Source of the DNA: Hydrogenophilales bacterium 16-64-40
GTDB taxonomy: Bacteria; Pseudomonadota; Gammaproteobacteria; Burkholderiales; Thiobacillaceae
NCBI GenBank assembly: GCA_002256995.1
Contig: NCGX01000001.1
Coordinates: forward strand, 117,785 to 181,784
Length of the DNA: 64,000 bases
Direction: 5' to 3'
Shown: positions 52,294 to 62,878 of the stretch, piece after piece
How the letters are laid out: every line of letters starts with the position of its first letter
Position numbering within the stretch: the stretch's first letter is position 1
Position numbers and translations under genes: made by a program
Notes under the pieces: generated by a model
Databases searched by the model: none
Seen by the model: the letters and a program-made list of their open reading frames with translations, nothing else
What the model was told of the DNA's origin: nothing

Positions 52294-52503
52294 TGCAGGC
52301 TGGAACCTTCAGTTTGGCGCGCCCGATGGTCTGTCCGGACGGGTGTCTGCCGCGAAGCCAGGAGGCGGCAGGCCGGAGTCTGCAACGACGCGCGACAAAG
52401 GCAAGCGCCCGACGGTGCGGGCGTGATCGAAGGCAGAAAAACAAGCGTCAAACGGCATCCCATGATGTTTCAAGCGGTCAACTGAGGTTTCAGGTGCACT
52501 ACT

Positions 52504-53448
52504 TTAAAACAATTCGCGGCTCAGCGAGCGTTTGATACTGGTCAGCAGCGAAGAACGTGACGGTTTCATCGCGGTGCTGTCCATCAGGACTTTCTGCAGG
52601 CTGAACACGCTTTGCGGGCGTTCCATATAGTTGAGCTTGAGACACTGGTCGATGGTCTCCAGCAGCTGGTCGGAGTAGGCGCCGCGCCAGTTCACCGTTG
52701 CCGGCACCAGATTGTCGTTGAGCAGGCGCGCATCAGCCGCCTGCGGCGGGTAGCCGGCCAGGCTGGCATACAAGCTGGCGCCGACGCTGTAGATGTCGGT
52801 CCACGGCCCCAGCCGTTCGCGGTTGTGATACTGCTCGGGCGCGGCGAAGCCCGGCGTGTACATGGGTTGCAACTTGGTTTCCTCCTGGCTGAGCGTCTGC
52901 CGCGCCGCCCCAAAGTCGATCAGGACGGGCGAGCCATCCAGGCGAATGTATAAATTCGACGGTTTGATGTCCAGATGCAGCAGCTTGTGCGTGTGCACCT
53001 CGCGCAGGCCGTTCATCAAATGGGCAAACACCCGCCGGATGAAGCTTTCGCGGATGGTGCCGCGATTGGCCTGGATGTGCTGTTGCAGCGTTTTGCCGCG
53101 CTCGAAGCGCATCACCATGTAGACGGTGTCGTTGGCGCGGAAAAAGTTGGTCACGCGGATGACATTGGGATGGTCGATGCACGCCAGTGCCCGCCCCTCC
53201 TCGAAAAAGCACTTCATGCCGTGGCGGAAGATGTTGTTGTTCTCGGTCGAACTGGCCTGCACCAGGACCGAGCCCTCGGTGCGCAGCACCAGCTGGCCCG
53301 GCAGGTATTCCTTGATCGCCACCGACTGGTTGTTGTCGTCACGCGCCAGATACACCATGCTGAAGCCGCCGCCGCCAATCTTGCGCACGATCGTGTATTC
53401 ATTCAGCCGGTAGCCGTTGGGCAGCGCCTGGTTGGGTTGAGTCGCCAT
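52504..53448 (-). CDS. serine/threonine protein kinase (Hanks type)
   Basis: The 314-aa protein kinase has the glycine-rich loop IGGGGFSMVYLAR, VAIKEYLPG with the conserved Lys, the catalytic loop HLDIKPSN, DFG in VLIDFGAARQ, and GFAAPEQYHNRE. After the kinase domain (about 15-280) only a short basic tail follows, with no membrane segment or sensor domain, so it is cytosolic and its signal is unknown. It is upstream of and co-directional with the PP2C gene. Substrates cannot be inferred. Confidence 0.93.
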   Translation of the reverse strand: MATQPNQALPNGYRLNEYTIVRKIGGGGFSMVYLARDDNNQSVAIKEYLPGQLVLRTEGSVLVQASSTENNNIFRHGMKCFFEEGRALACIDHPNVIRVTNFFRANDTVYMVMRFERGKTLQQHIQANRGTIRESFIRRVFAHLMNGLREVHTHKLLHLDIKPSNLYIRLDGSPVLIDFGAARQTLSQEETKLQPMYTPGFAAPEQYHNRERLGPWTDIYSVGASLYASLAGYPPQAADARLLNDNLVPATVNWRGAYSDQLLETIDQCLKLNYMERPQSVFSLQKVLMDSTAMKPSRSSLLTSIKRSLSRELF

Positions 53449-53549
53449 AGTCGAACGTCTATTATCTTTGTCTGTTAATCGGCCATGCCGAAAAGCTTAC
53501 CCCGGTTCCACACCGGCAATCACATTCATAACGCATATACAGATCACCC

Positions 53550-54416
53550 ATGACAGCCAGCATGACCGGGTTCGCCGCCCACAGCCTCAATCTTGATCAT
53601 GCCAGCGTCAACATCGACCTGCGCAGCGTCAACCAGCGCTTTCTCGAACTGCATTTTCGCCTGGGCGACGAATTTCGCGCCCTCGAACCGCAACTGCGCG
53701 AGCTGATCAATCAACGTCTTGCTCGCGGCAAGGTGGAATGCCGCATCAGCCTGACCATGCCGCCTGCTGCCACGCTGGATAACGGCCTGAATCCGGATAT
53801 TCTTGAGCGCCTTGCGCACTGGCAGGCAGACGTGCTGCAGCGCCTGCCCGACAGCGCCCCGCTCTCCGTGAATGATATCCTGCGCTGGCCCGGCGCGGTG
53901 CCGACCGCCGCCCTGTCCCAGGACGCGCTGAACGAGGCGGCGCTGGCGGGCATGCGCGCAGCGCTGGACGAACTGGTGGAGAGCCGCCAGCGCGAGGGCG
54001 CCAAGCTGAAACAGCATATCCTCGACCGGCTCGCCGCTGCCGAAGCGCAGGTGGCGGGCCTGGCGCCGTTGCTGCCCGCGCTGGCTGCCGCCCAGCGCGA
54101 AAGACTGACGGAGCGCCTGCACGAGGCGCTGGGCGAGGCGGGACACGAACGACTGGCGCAGGAAATTGTGCTGGCGGCGCAAAAAGCCGATATCGACGAG
54201 GAATGCTCACGGCTGACCACCCACTTTGCCGAGGTGCGCCGCGTGCTGAACCAGGCCGGCGCCATCGGCAAGCGACTCGATTTCCTGATGCAGGAGCTGC
54301 ATCGCGAGGCCAACACCCTGGGCTCGAAATCGGTGGCGGTGGAGACCTCGCGCGTCTCGCTCGAACTCAAAGTGCTGATCGAGCAGATGCGCGAACAAGT
54401 GCAGAATATCGAATGA
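53550..54416 (+). CDS. yicC: YicC-family endoribonuclease-related protein
   Basis: The 288-aa protein starts MTASMTGFAAHSLN, typical of YicC, with RSVNQRFLELHFRLG, RGKVECRISL, and the C-terminal DUF1732 domain (RLDFLMQELHREANTLGSKS). E. coli YicC has been described as an RNase acting on small RNAs; that is not tested here. It is divergent from the kinase gene and leads into gmk across a 108-bp gap that holds a strong inverted repeat. Confidence 0.94.
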   Translation: MTASMTGFAAHSLNLDHASVNIDLRSVNQRFLELHFRLGDEFRALEPQLRELINQRLARGKVECRISLTMPPAATLDNGLNPDILERLAHWQADVLQRLPDSAPLSVNDILRWPGAVPTAALSQDALNEAALAGMRAALDELVESRQREGAKLKQHILDRLAAAEAQVAGLAPLLPALAAAQRERLTERLHEALGEAGHERLAQEIVLAAQKADIDEECSRLTTHFAEVRRVLNQAGAIGKRLDFLMQELHREANTLGSKSVAVETSRVSLELKVLIEQMREQVQNIE

Positions 54417-54422
54417 TTTTCG

Positions 54423-54487
54423 TCTGCGAAGGACGCGAAGAAAGACATCAAGGGGTTCCCTTTGCGTTTCTTCGCGTCCTTCGCAGA
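54423..54487. repeat. perfect 21-bp inverted repeat between yicC and gmk
   Basis: The arms 54423-54443 and 54467-54487 are perfectly complementary over 21 bases (core GGACGCGAAGAAA / TTTCTTCGCGTCC). The 23-base loop contains a smaller palindrome (AAGGGG-TT-CCCTT). No T run of useful length follows on either strand, apart from CTTTT six bases past the right arm. It looks like a dispersed REP-type element; it could also act as a processing site or partial terminator. Confidence 0.75.
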
Positions 54488-54503
54488 TAGGCTTTTACAT
54501 TGA

Positions 54504-55154
<651 letters not shown>

Positions 55155-55189
55155 GGCGCACCCGCGCCGCCTGAAGCAGGAGTATCCGT

Positions 55190-55393
55190 ATGGCCCGCAT
55201 CACCGTTGATGATTGCATTGATATGTTCCCCAACCGTTTCGAACTGACGCTTGCCGTGACCTACCGCGCACGCCAGCTGGCGCAGGGCTCGCAACCCATG
55301 GTCGAGTCCAAGGACAAAGCCATCGTCACCGCACTGCGGGAAATCGCTGCGGGCAAGGTCGGACGTGAAATCCTCAACCGGGGCCGTGCCTGA
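55190..55393 (+). CDS. rpoZ: RNA polymerase omega subunit
   Basis: The 67-aa omega subunit has [20 protein letters not shown] and the [10 protein letters not shown] core ([11 protein letters not shown]), and ends [10 protein letters not shown]. Omega helps assemble RNA polymerase and in E. coli is part of a ppGpp-binding site. It lies directly before spoT, the classical arrangement. Confidence 0.97.
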   Translation: MARITVDDCIDMFPNRFELTLAVTYRARQLAQGSQPMVESKDKAIVTALREIAAGKVGREILNRGRA

Positions 55394-55439
55394 GCGGCTT
55401 CCCTCTGGTCAACCGGCGCACGCCAGCCGCGCGCCGGCG

Positions 55440-57584
55440 ATGACGCACGAATTCGAATCGCTGCGTCCGGCCCTGGCCTATCTGTCGCCTGACGAAATCA
55501 GCCAGATCGAGCAGGCCTACGAATTCAGCCGCAGCGCCCACGAAGGGCAGTTCCGAAAAAGCGGCGAACCCTACATCTCCCATCCGCTTGCCGTCGCCGG
55601 CATCCTCGCCGGCTGGCATCTCGACGCGCAGACCCTGTGCGCCGCGCTGTTGCACGACGTGGTCGAGGACACCCCTGCGACGGCGAGCGAAATCGAGGCC
55701 CGCTTCGGCAAGGCAGTCGCCATGCTGGTCGATGGGGTCTCCAAGCTCGACAAGCTGGCCTTCGCCTCCGAGCAGCACGCGCAGGCGGAAAACTTCCGCA
55801 AGATGCTGCTGGCGATGGCGCAGGACGTGCGGGTGATCCTGGTCAAGCTGGCCGACCGCCTGCACAACATGCACACCATGGGTTCGATGCCGGCCGAAAA
55901 GCGCCGCCGCATCGCCACCGAAACGCTTGAAATCTACGCCCCCATCGCCAACCGGCTGGGGCTGCATTCGGTCTACCAGGAACTGGAAGACCTCGGCTTC
56001 CGCTACAGCCACCCCAACCGCTACCAGGTGCTGGCCAAGGCCGTGAAGGCGGCGCGCGGCAACCGCCGCGAACTGGTCGACAAGATCAAGATCGCCATCC
56101 AGGAGAAGCTGGAGCAAGCCGGAATCGAAGCGGCCATCAGCGGGCGCGAGAAACACCTCTACAGCATCTACCGCAAGATGCAGGAAAAGAACCTGGCGTT
56201 CTCCGAGGTGTTCGACATCTACGGCTTTCGCGTGGTGGTGCGCGATCAGCCGACCTGCTACATGGCGCTGGGCGCATTGCATTCGCTGTACAAACCGATT
56301 CCCGGCAAGTTCAAGGACTACATCGCGATCCCCAAGGCCAACGGCTACCAGTCGCTGCACTCGATCCTGTTCGGCCCCAACGGCACCCCGATCGAGATAC
56401 AGATCCGCACCGCCGACATGAACCGGCTGGCCGAATCCGGCGTCGCCTCGCACTGGATGTACAAATCCGCCGAGTCCGCGCTCAATGACGTGCAGACGCG
56501 CACCCACCGCTGGCTGCAGTCGCTGCTCGACATCCACGCCGACCACGGCGATTCGCCCGAATTCCTCGAACACATCAAGATCGACCTGTTCCCAGACGAA
56601 GTCTATGTGTTCACCCCCAAGGGCAAGATCATGGCGCTGCCGCGCGGTGCCACCGCAGTGGACTTTGCCTTTGCCGTTCACACCGACGTCGGCCGCCACT
56701 GCATCGCGGTGAAGATCAACTACGAGCTGATGCCGCTGCGCACCCAGCTTCGCAACGGCGACCACGTGGAGATCCTCACCGCCGCCAACGCCAGCCCCAA
56801 CGCCGCCTGGCTCAATTTTGTCGTCACCGGCAAGGCGCGCTCGCACATCCGCAATTACCTGCGCAACACGCGGGTGGAAGAGGCGGCGGCGATGGGCGAG
56901 CGCCTGCTCAAGAACGCCATTGCCGCGCTCCATCCCGAACCGATCGAGCCCGACCCGGCGGTGTGGGATCGCGTGGTCAAGGACTATGGCCTGCAGACCC
57001 GCGAGGAATTGTTTGCCGGGATCGGCCTGGGGCGCAAATTGCCGCTGGTGGTGGCGCACCAGCTGCTGCACGTCCAGGGTGAAAAAACCGGCGAACCGGC
57101 GCATCCCCACGCCATCAGCATCCGCGGCACCGAAGGCGTCGCGGTCGAACTGGCGCAGTGCTGCCACCCGATTCCCGGCGACCCGATTCTCGGATTCATC
57201 CACAAGGATCGCGGCCTCATCATCCACACCCACGACTGCACCTCGATCCGCGCCTTCCGCACCGACCCGGACAAATGGCTGGACGTCGAATGGGAAACCG
57301 AGCCCGGCCACATGTTCGACGTTTCGATCAAGGTCGTCGTCGGCAACCAGCGCGGCGTGCTGGCCAAGGTCGCGGCCGCGATCGCCGAACACGGCTCCAA
57401 CATCGGCAACATCGCGATGGAAGAAGAGGACGGCAGCCCCTACACCGTGCTGTATTTCACCGTGCAGGTGGAAAACCGCATGCATCTCGCACGCGTGATG
57501 CGCGGCCTGCGCGTGCTGCCTGACGTGGTGCGGATTTTCCGCATCAAGGGCAAGAGGGACGGCCGCGCCGCGCCGCCCCAATAA
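55440..57584 (+). CDS. spoT: bifunctional (p)ppGpp synthetase/hydrolase
   Basis: SpoT makes and breaks (p)ppGpp in the stringent response. From ATG 55440 it is 714 aa: HD hydrolase domain (about 20-180, HDVVEDT and [10 protein letters not shown]), synthetase domain (about 220-360, [12 protein letters not shown] and [16 protein letters not shown]), TGS (near 380-440, [15 protein letters not shown]), and a C-terminal ACT domain ([20 protein letters not shown]). The hydrolase motif is intact, so it should be bifunctional. A GTG at 55386 inside rpoZ is an alternative start. Confidence 0.95.
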   Translation: MTHEFESLRPALAYLSPDEISQIEQAYEFSRSAHEGQFRKSGEPYISHPLAVAGILAGWHLDAQTLCAALLHDVVEDTPATASEIEARFGKAVAMLVDGVSKLDKLAFASEQHAQAENFRKMLLAMAQDVRVILVKLADRLHNMHTMGSMPAEKRRRIATETLEIYAPIANRLGLHSVYQELEDLGFRYSHPNRYQVLAKAVKAARGNRRELVDKIKIAIQEKLEQAGIEAAISGREKHLYSIYRKMQEKNLAFSEVFDIYGFRVVVRDQPTCYMALGALHSLYKPIPGKFKDYIAIPKANGYQSLHSILFGPNGTPIEIQIRTADMNRLAESGVASHWMYKSAESALNDVQTRTHRWLQSLLDIHADHGDSPEFLEHIKIDLFPDEVYVFTPKGKIMALPRGATAVDFAFAVHTDVGRHCIAVKINYELMPLRTQLRNGDHVEILTAANASPNAAWLNFVVTGKARSHIRNYLRNTRVEEAAAMGERLLKNAIAALHPEPIEPDPAVWDRVVKDYGLQTREELFAGIGLGRKLPLVVAHQLLHVQGEKTGEPAHPHAISIRGTEGVAVELAQCCHPIPGDPILGFIHKDRGLIIHTHDCTSIRAFRTDPDKWLDVEWETEPGHMFDVSIKVVVGNQRGVLAKVAAAIAEHGSNIGNIAMEEEDGSPYTVLYFTVQVENRMHLARVMRGLRVLPDVVRIFRIKGKRDGRAAPPQ

Positions 57585-57609
57585 GCATCCCCCCAACCCG
57601 GAATCCAGC

Positions 57610-57990
57610 ATGAACAAGAGCATCATCCAGACCGCCGACGCCCCAGCCGCGATCGGCACCTATTCGCAGGCCGTGCGGGTCGACCTTACGGTCTATATGT
57701 CGGGGCAGATCGGCCTCGACCCCACCTCGATGCAAATGGTCGATGGCATCGACGCGCAGATCCACCAGGTGTTCAAGAACCTGGCCGCAGTGGCAACCGC
57801 GGCAGGGGGGTCGCTGGCCGACGTGGTGAAGCTGAACGTGTTCCTGACCGACCTCGGCCACTTCCCCAAGGTCAACGAAATCATGGCCGACTACTTCAGC
57901 CAGCCCTACCCGGCGCGTGCGGCAGTCGGCGTGGCCGCCCTGCCGCGCGGTGCACTGGTCGAGGCCGATGCTGTGATGGCGCTGGAATAA
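57610..57990 (+). CDS. ridA: RidA family reactive imine deaminase
   Basis: RidA hydrolyses reactive enamine/imine intermediates such as 2-aminoacrylate. The 126-aa protein has [40 protein letters not shown], the conserved Arg in [17 protein letters not shown], and VEADAVMAL. It lies between spoT and recG, a frequent position (spoT-ridA-recG). Confidence 0.95.
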   Translation: MNKSIIQTADAPAAIGTYSQAVRVDLTVYMSGQIGLDPTSMQMVDGIDAQIHQVFKNLAAVATAAGGSLADVVKLNVFLTDLGHFPKVNEIMADYFSQPYPARAAVGVAALPRGALVEADAVMALE

Positions 57991-57994
57991 ACAC

Positions 57995-60031
57995 TTGAAA
58001 ACGGCGAAGCCGTTTTCCTTCCCTGTCAGTCCGGCCCTCGCCGCCAAACTCGCCAAGCTCGGCCTCACCCGCGACGCCGATCTGGTGCTGCACCTGCCGC
58101 TGCGCTGGGAAGACGAAACCCGCCTCACGCCGATCCGCGACCTGCTGCCAGGCGCGACGGCGCAGGTGCAGGCGGTGGTGACGGACGCCAGCGTCACTTA
58201 CCGGCCGCGCCGCATGCTGGCGGTGACAGTGGAGGACGCCGGCGGCGTGCTTGGCATCCGTTTCCTGAATTTCTATCCCAGCCACCTCAAGCTGTTCCAG
58301 CCGGGCGAATCCTTCCGTTTCAACGGCGAGGTGCGCGGCGGCTTCCTGGGACTGGAGATGGTGCATCCGCGCTTTGCCAAAGCCGACGACGCCACGCCCC
58401 TGCCGGCGCAGCTGACCCCGGTCTACCCCACCACCGCCGGGCTCGGTCAGGCCACCTTGCGCCGCGCGGTCGAACGCGCACTGATGGCGCCGATTGCCGA
58501 CACCCTGCCCGCCGAGTGGCTGGCCGAACTCGGGCTGCCCGGGCTGGAAACCAGCATCCGCCTGCTGCACCAGCCGCCGCTCGATTGTGCGCTCGCCGAA
58601 CTCGAATCGCGACAACACCCCGCCTGGCAGCGACTGGCCTTCGACGAACTGCTGGCGCAGCAACTGTCGCTGGCGACCGCACGTCGGCAACGAAAGTCAC
58701 GCCCGACCCTGCCCTTGCCGCCACGGCAACAACTGACCGCCGCCTTTGCCAAGGCGCTGCCGTTTGAATTGACGGCGGCGCAGGCGCGTGCCTGGCAGGA
58801 AATCAGTGCCGATCTGGCGCAGCCGCATCCGATGCGTCGCCTGTTGCAGGGCGACGTCGGCAGCGGCAAGACCGTGGTGGCGGCGCTGGCCTGCCTGCAG
58901 GCGATCGAGAACGGGTTTCAGGCCGCCTTCATGGCGCCGACCGAAATCCTTGCCGAGCAGCATTACCGCAAGCTGGCGCCGCTCCTGTCCGAACTCGGGG
59001 TGCGCTGCGCCTGGGTCTCGGGCAGCCAGCGCAAGGCCGAGCGCACTGCTGCCTGGCAGGCGATTGCCGCGGGCGACGCCGAACTCGCGTTCGGCACCCA
59101 CGCGCTGTTTCAGGAAGCCGGCAGCTTCCTGCGACTGGGCCTGGCCGTGGTCGACGAGCAGCACCGTTTCGGCGTCGGCCAGCGGCTGGCGCTGATGCAG
59201 AAAGGCATCGAGCCGCACCAACTGATGATGAGCGCGACACCGATCCCGCGCACCCTGGCGATGAGTTTTTTCGCCGATCTCGACGTCTCGGTCATCGACG
59301 AACTGCCGCCGGGCCGCACCCCCATCGTCACCAAGCTGGTCAACGCCGCGCGCCGCGACGACGTGCTGGCGCGCGTGCGCGAGGCCTGCCTCGCCGGTGG
59401 CCAGACCTACTGGGTGTGCCCGCTGATCGAGGAATCCGAGAAGCTGCAACTGCAGACCGCGCAGGACACCTATGCCGCTTTGGTGGCGCAGCTGCCGGAA
59501 CTGCGCATCGGCCTGGTGCACGGGCGGCTGAAGCCAAATGAAAAACAGGCGGTGATGGCGGCATTCCAGGCGCATGAAGTCGACCTTTTAGTGGCCACTA
59601 CCGTCATCGAAGTGGGCGTCGACGTGCCCAATGCCGCGCTGATGGTGATCGAGCACGCCGAACGCATGGGGCTTGCTCAATTGCATCAGCTGCGCGGGCG
59701 GGTGGGGCGGGGCAGCCGCGAATCGGTGTGCGTGCTGCTGTACCAGACGCCGGTCTCGGAACTCGCACGGGCGCGCCTCAAGGTCATTTTCGAGCTCACC
59801 GACGGCTTCGAAATCGCCCGCCAGGACTTGTTGCTGCGCGGCCCCGGCGAACTGCTCGGCCACCGCCAGAGCGGCCTGCCGATGCTGCGCTTTGCCGACC
59901 TCGAGCGCGACGTCGCGCTGCTGGAAGCCGCCCGCAACCTGGCACAGCGCTGCCTGGCCAGCCATCCGGACATCACCGCCCGCCACCTGGAGCGCTGGAT
60001 CGGCAGCCGGCAATCGCTATCGACGATCTGA
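57995..60031 (+). CDS. recG: ATP-dependent DNA helicase RecG
   Basis: RecG remodels stalled replication forks and Holliday junctions. The 678-aa protein has the wedge OB-fold domain (about 60-150), Walker A LLQGDVGSGKTVVAAL (near 288), MAPTEILAEQHYRKL, DEQHRFGVGQR, the TRG-region VIEHAERMGLAQLHQLRGRVGRG and a C-terminal domain. The start is TTG 57995, 4 bp after ridA; an alternative start further in is not obvious. Length is normal for the family. Confidence 0.96.
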   Translation: MKTAKPFSFPVSPALAAKLAKLGLTRDADLVLHLPLRWEDETRLTPIRDLLPGATAQVQAVVTDASVTYRPRRMLAVTVEDAGGVLGIRFLNFYPSHLKLFQPGESFRFNGEVRGGFLGLEMVHPRFAKADDATPLPAQLTPVYPTTAGLGQATLRRAVERALMAPIADTLPAEWLAELGLPGLETSIRLLHQPPLDCALAELESRQHPAWQRLAFDELLAQQLSLATARRQRKSRPTLPLPPRQQLTAAFAKALPFELTAAQARAWQEISADLAQPHPMRRLLQGDVGSGKTVVAALACLQAIENGFQAAFMAPTEILAEQHYRKLAPLLSELGVRCAWVSGSQRKAERTAAWQAIAAGDAELAFGTHALFQEAGSFLRLGLAVVDEQHRFGVGQRLALMQKGIEPHQLMMSATPIPRTLAMSFFADLDVSVIDELPPGRTPIVTKLVNAARRDDVLARVREACLAGGQTYWVCPLIEESEKLQLQTAQDTYAALVAQLPELRIGLVHGRLKPNEKQAVMAAFQAHEVDLLVATTVIEVGVDVPNAALMVIEHAERMGLAQLHQLRGRVGRGSRESVCVLLYQTPVSELARARLKVIFELTDGFEIARQDLLLRGPGELLGHRQSGLPMLRFADLERDVALLEAARNLAQRCLASHPDITARHLERWIGSRQSLSTI

Positions 60032-60070
60032 TTTGCGCCAAGCCTGACCGGCACCGCGAGCTGCGGCATA

Positions 60071-60631
60071 ATGCAGCCTTTCCGCCTCGTTAACCGCGTG
60101 TCGCATTCCCGTCAGGGCTGGCTGGGCCACCCGCATCCCATACCGCGCTCGCTGCGTTCCTGGCTCAGCGACCGCGGCTCGCTCACCCAGCGCCTGAAAG
60201 CGCGCTGCGCCTCGTTTCGCGTGGTGCCGCTGACCACCGGCATCGCCCGCCCCAATCCGGACGAATACGCGCTGCTGGGCATGGCGCCCGGCAGCCGCGC
60301 CTATGTGCGCGAGGTCATGCTGCTGTGCAACGAGGTGCCGGTGGTGTTTGCCCACAGCGTGCTGCCGTACGCGGGCTTGCGCGGCGGCTGGAACGGCATC
60401 ACCCGGATCGGCAGCCGCTCGCTTGGTGAGGCACTGTTCAGCGACCATCGCATCGCGCGCCAGCCCCTGGCCTACCGCCAGCTCCGGCAGGGTCACGCAC
60501 TGTTCCATGCCATTGCGAGACAACAGCTGCTGGCAGCCAGCAGCCTGTGGGCACGCCGCTCGGTGTTCTGCCTCAACGGTCATCCGCTCCTGGTGACCGA
60601 AGTTTTTCTGCCTGCGATCGACACGCCATGA
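60071..60631 (+). CDS. ubiC: chorismate lyase
   Basis: UbiC splits chorismate to pyruvate and 4-hydroxybenzoate, the first step of ubiquinone synthesis. The 186-aa protein has [31 protein letters not shown] and RPRS-like [23 protein letters not shown]. Similarity is moderate, but the overlap of its stop with ubiA (ATGA at 60628) confirms it. It starts 40 bp after recG. Confidence 0.93.
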   Translation: MQPFRLVNRVSHSRQGWLGHPHPIPRSLRSWLSDRGSLTQRLKARCASFRVVPLTTGIARPNPDEYALLGMAPGSRAYVREVMLLCNEVPVVFAHSVLPYAGLRGGWNGITRIGSRSLGEALFSDHRIARQPLAYRQLRQGHALFHAIARQQLLAASSLWARRSVFCLNGHPLLVTEVFLPAIDTP

Positions 60632-61497
60632 CCCTGACCGAACGCCTGTCCCATTACGAAAAGCTGATGCGACTCGACAAGCCGATCGGCATCCTGCTGC
60701 TGCTGTGGCCCACGCTGTGGGCGCAATGGCTGGCCAGCAACGGGCGGCCGGACTGGCTGATCCTGTGGATTTTCGTCATGGGGGTGGTGCTGATGCGCTC
60801 GGCCGGCTGCGTCATCAACGATTATGCCGACCGCGACATCGACCCGCACGTGGCGCGCACCCGCGAGCGTCCACTGGCCGCCGGCAAGGTCTCGCCCAGG
60901 GAAGCATTGCTGCTGGGGGCGGGGCTGTCGCTGCTGGCCTTTCTGCTGATCCTGCCGCTCAACACGCTGGTGCTGAAGCTGTCGGTCGTCGCGCTGTTTC
61001 TGGCCGCCAGCTATCCCTTCACCAAGCGCTTCTTCGCGATTCCGCAGGCCTATCTCGGCATCGCATTCGGCTTCGGCATCCCGATGAGTTATGCCGCACT
61101 ATGGGGCGATATTCCAGTGGAAGCCTGGATTCTACTGGCGGCCAATGTTTTCTGGGCGGTGGCCTACGATACGCAGTACGCCATGGTCGACCGCGCCGAC
61201 GACCTCAAGATCGGCATCAAGACCTCAGCAATCACCTTCGGTCGTTTTGATCTGGCCGCCATCGCGGTGTGCTATGCGACGACGCTGGGGCTGCTCGGCT
61301 GGATCGGGCAGCAGCGTGGGATGGGCGTGGCCTTCTACGGTGGACTGGCGGTGGCGGCGGCGATCGCGCTGTATCACATGAAGCTGATCCGGCATCGCGA
61401 CCCGCAGCAATGCTTTCGCGCCTTCCTACACAACACCTGGTTCGGCGCCGCGGTGTTCGGCGGCATTGCCCTCAACTTCCTGCTGCGCGGCTTCTAG
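60628..61497 (+). CDS. ubiA: 4-hydroxybenzoate octaprenyltransferase
   Basis: UbiA prenylates 4-hydroxybenzoate at the inner membrane, the second step of ubiquinone synthesis. The 289-aa protein has about eight membrane segments and both Asp-rich motifs: [11 protein letters not shown] (near 68) and [13 protein letters not shown] (near 190). The start overlaps the ubiC stop by 4 bp. Its stop overlaps the convergent SPOR-protein gene by 4 bp. Confidence 0.96.
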   Translation: MTLTERLSHYEKLMRLDKPIGILLLLWPTLWAQWLASNGRPDWLILWIFVMGVVLMRSAGCVINDYADRDIDPHVARTRERPLAAGKVSPREALLLGAGLSLLAFLLILPLNTLVLKLSVVALFLAASYPFTKRFFAIPQAYLGIAFGFGIPMSYAALWGDIPVEAWILLAANVFWAVAYDTQYAMVDRADDLKIGIKTSAITFGRFDLAAIAVCYATTLGLLGWIGQQRGMGVAFYGGLAVAAAIALYHMKLIRHRDPQQCFRAFLHNTWFGAAVFGGIALNFLLRGF

Positions 61498-62150
61498 GCG
61501 TTCGACGGGCAGGCCACGCGCGACTGCTGACTGTTCGGGTAGGCCTGCTTGATCCCGCCCAGGTTCTTCAGCGCATCCGGGTCTTCGCTGCGGATCACAA
61601 AGTAAAAATCCGTACCCTGCCGCGGCTGCAACTCGACGCGCGTGCCGAGTACGCCCTTGTCCTCCACTTCGCGCACGCGCCGACGCGCCGCTTCATCGTT
61701 GGCGTACAGACCGAGCGAAATGGCGTTGCGCCACGACCCGTCCTTCACCACGAAGGCATCCTGAACGCCTGCCGCGGCCAGTTCGTTCAACTTGGCCACT
61801 GCCGACGGCGGGCTGGGTAACGGCGGAAAGATCACCCAATGCCGGGTATTCAGCGGCACCTCGGTGAACGACATCACCTGCTGTCCGACCAGGGCCTTGA
61901 GCTGTTCGCGCACCTGCGTGAATTCAACCCGATTCAAGCCGCGCCACTCCACGCACAGCGCCTCGGCCACCGCCACACGAGTCGGCGGCACGTCCTTCGA
62001 GGCCGGTGCAGATTGGCTATGGAGGCTGAGCCGGTCGACGTTCATCGGCGCATGCTGGTCCGATGCAGCCTGGGGCCAGTGGCTGCGGCCCATGAAAAGC
62101 CCCGCCACAGCCAGGTTCAGCACCAGCAATGTGCCAACGATCCATTTCAT
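61494..62150 (-). CDS. SPOR domain-containing membrane protein
   Basis: The 218-aa protein has one N-terminal membrane anchor (about 3-20, [18 protein letters not shown]), a linker (21-60), and a C-terminal SPOR-like domain (about 100-190: [39 protein letters not shown]). SPOR domains bind denuded peptidoglycan at the septum. The frame extends upstream, but ATG 62150 overlaps the coaX stop by 4 bp and gives the anchor at the right place. It is the third gene of birA-coaX-SPOR, a common betaproteobacterial unit. Confidence 0.9.
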   Translation of the reverse strand: MKWIVGTLLVLNLAVAGLFMGRSHWPQAASDQHAPMNVDRLSLHSQSAPASKDVPPTRVAVAEALCVEWRGLNRVEFTQVREQLKALVGQQVMSFTEVPLNTRHWVIFPPLPSPPSAVAKLNELAAAGVQDAFVVKDGSWRNAISLGLYANDEAARRRVREVEDKGVLGTRVELQPRQGTDFYFVIRSEDPDALKNLGGIKQAYPNSQQSRVACPSNA

Positions 62151-62878
62151 CGAGCCATCCTCTCTCTTGCGACACAGTCCACCCCTTCCAGCACCAGGGC
62201 GGGAACCTGTTCGGCTGGCAGCGTTAAATGCGGCAGCACCACACCGGCATCCCCGCCCGTCAGTAGGCACTGCGGCACTGTTCCGGAAGCCCCGGCCAGA
62301 CGCGCATACTGTTGCTGAATGGCGCCGCACAGCGCCGCCACAATTCCGCTCTCCACCGCATCCGCCGTACTGCGCGGAAACGCCTGCCAGTGGCCCGGCG
62401 CGTCCGCCACCCGCGCCGTGCCCTGCTGCAGCGCCTGCCGCATCAAACGGACACCGGGCACGATCACCCCCCCCAGGAACACGCCATCGGCCGCCAGCGC
62501 ATCCACAGTCATCGCCGTTCCCACCGAGACCACCAGCACCGGCTCGGGGGTACGCCCGCGTGCCGCGATCAAGCCCATCCAGCGATCCGTTCCCAGTTGC
62601 AGCGGGTCCAGGTAGCTGTTCTTGACCCCGGCAAACTCCGCCTCTGCCGCCAGCCAGTGCGCGCTGCTGCCCGCCGCCGCCAGCAGCGCGGCAAGCGCTT
62701 GTTCTTGCGCGGGGCGTGCCACACTGGCGATGAAGCAAGGTGTGGCGGCCGTCAGCTGCGCCTTCAAGTCAGCCAAATCGGCATAATCGTTTCTGCCTTG
62801 CGCCCGCCACTGCCCATCTTCAACCAGGGCCCATTTCAAGCACGAGTTGCCAGCATCGATCAACAAGCGCCGATTCAC
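62147..62878 (-). CDS. coaX: type III pantothenate kinase
   Basis: CoaX phosphorylates pantothenate, the first step of coenzyme A synthesis. The 243-aa protein has the ASKHA-type start LLIDAGNSCLKWALVEDGQW, the GTDRWMGLIAARG motif and VSVGTAMTVDALAADG. It overlaps birA by 4 bp and the SPOR gene by 4 bp, so all three are coupled. Type III kinases are the common form in betaproteobacteria, where coaA is usually absent. Confidence 0.96.
   Translation of the reverse strand: MNRRLLIDAGNSCLKWALVEDGQWRAQGRNDYADLADLKAQLTAATPCFIASVARPAQEQALAALLAAAGSSAHWLAAEAEFAGVKNSYLDPLQLGTDRWMGLIAARGRTPEPVLVVSVGTAMTVDALAADGVFLGGVIVPGVRLMRQALQQGTARVADAPGHWQAFPRSTADAVESGIVAALCGAIQQQYARLAGASGTVPQCLLTGGDAGVVLPHLTLPAEQVPALVLEGVDCVARERMAR

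Noticed and set aside
55374-57659. 761-codon minus-strand open frame opposite spoT
   Set aside because: spoT on the plus strand has all expected domains; the antisense frame is explained by codon bias.
62151-62738. N-terminal extension of the SPOR protein by about 195 residues
   Set aside because: It is an out-of-frame reading of coaX on the same strand. The ATG at 62150 overlaps the coaX stop by 4 bp and puts a membrane anchor at the N-terminus.
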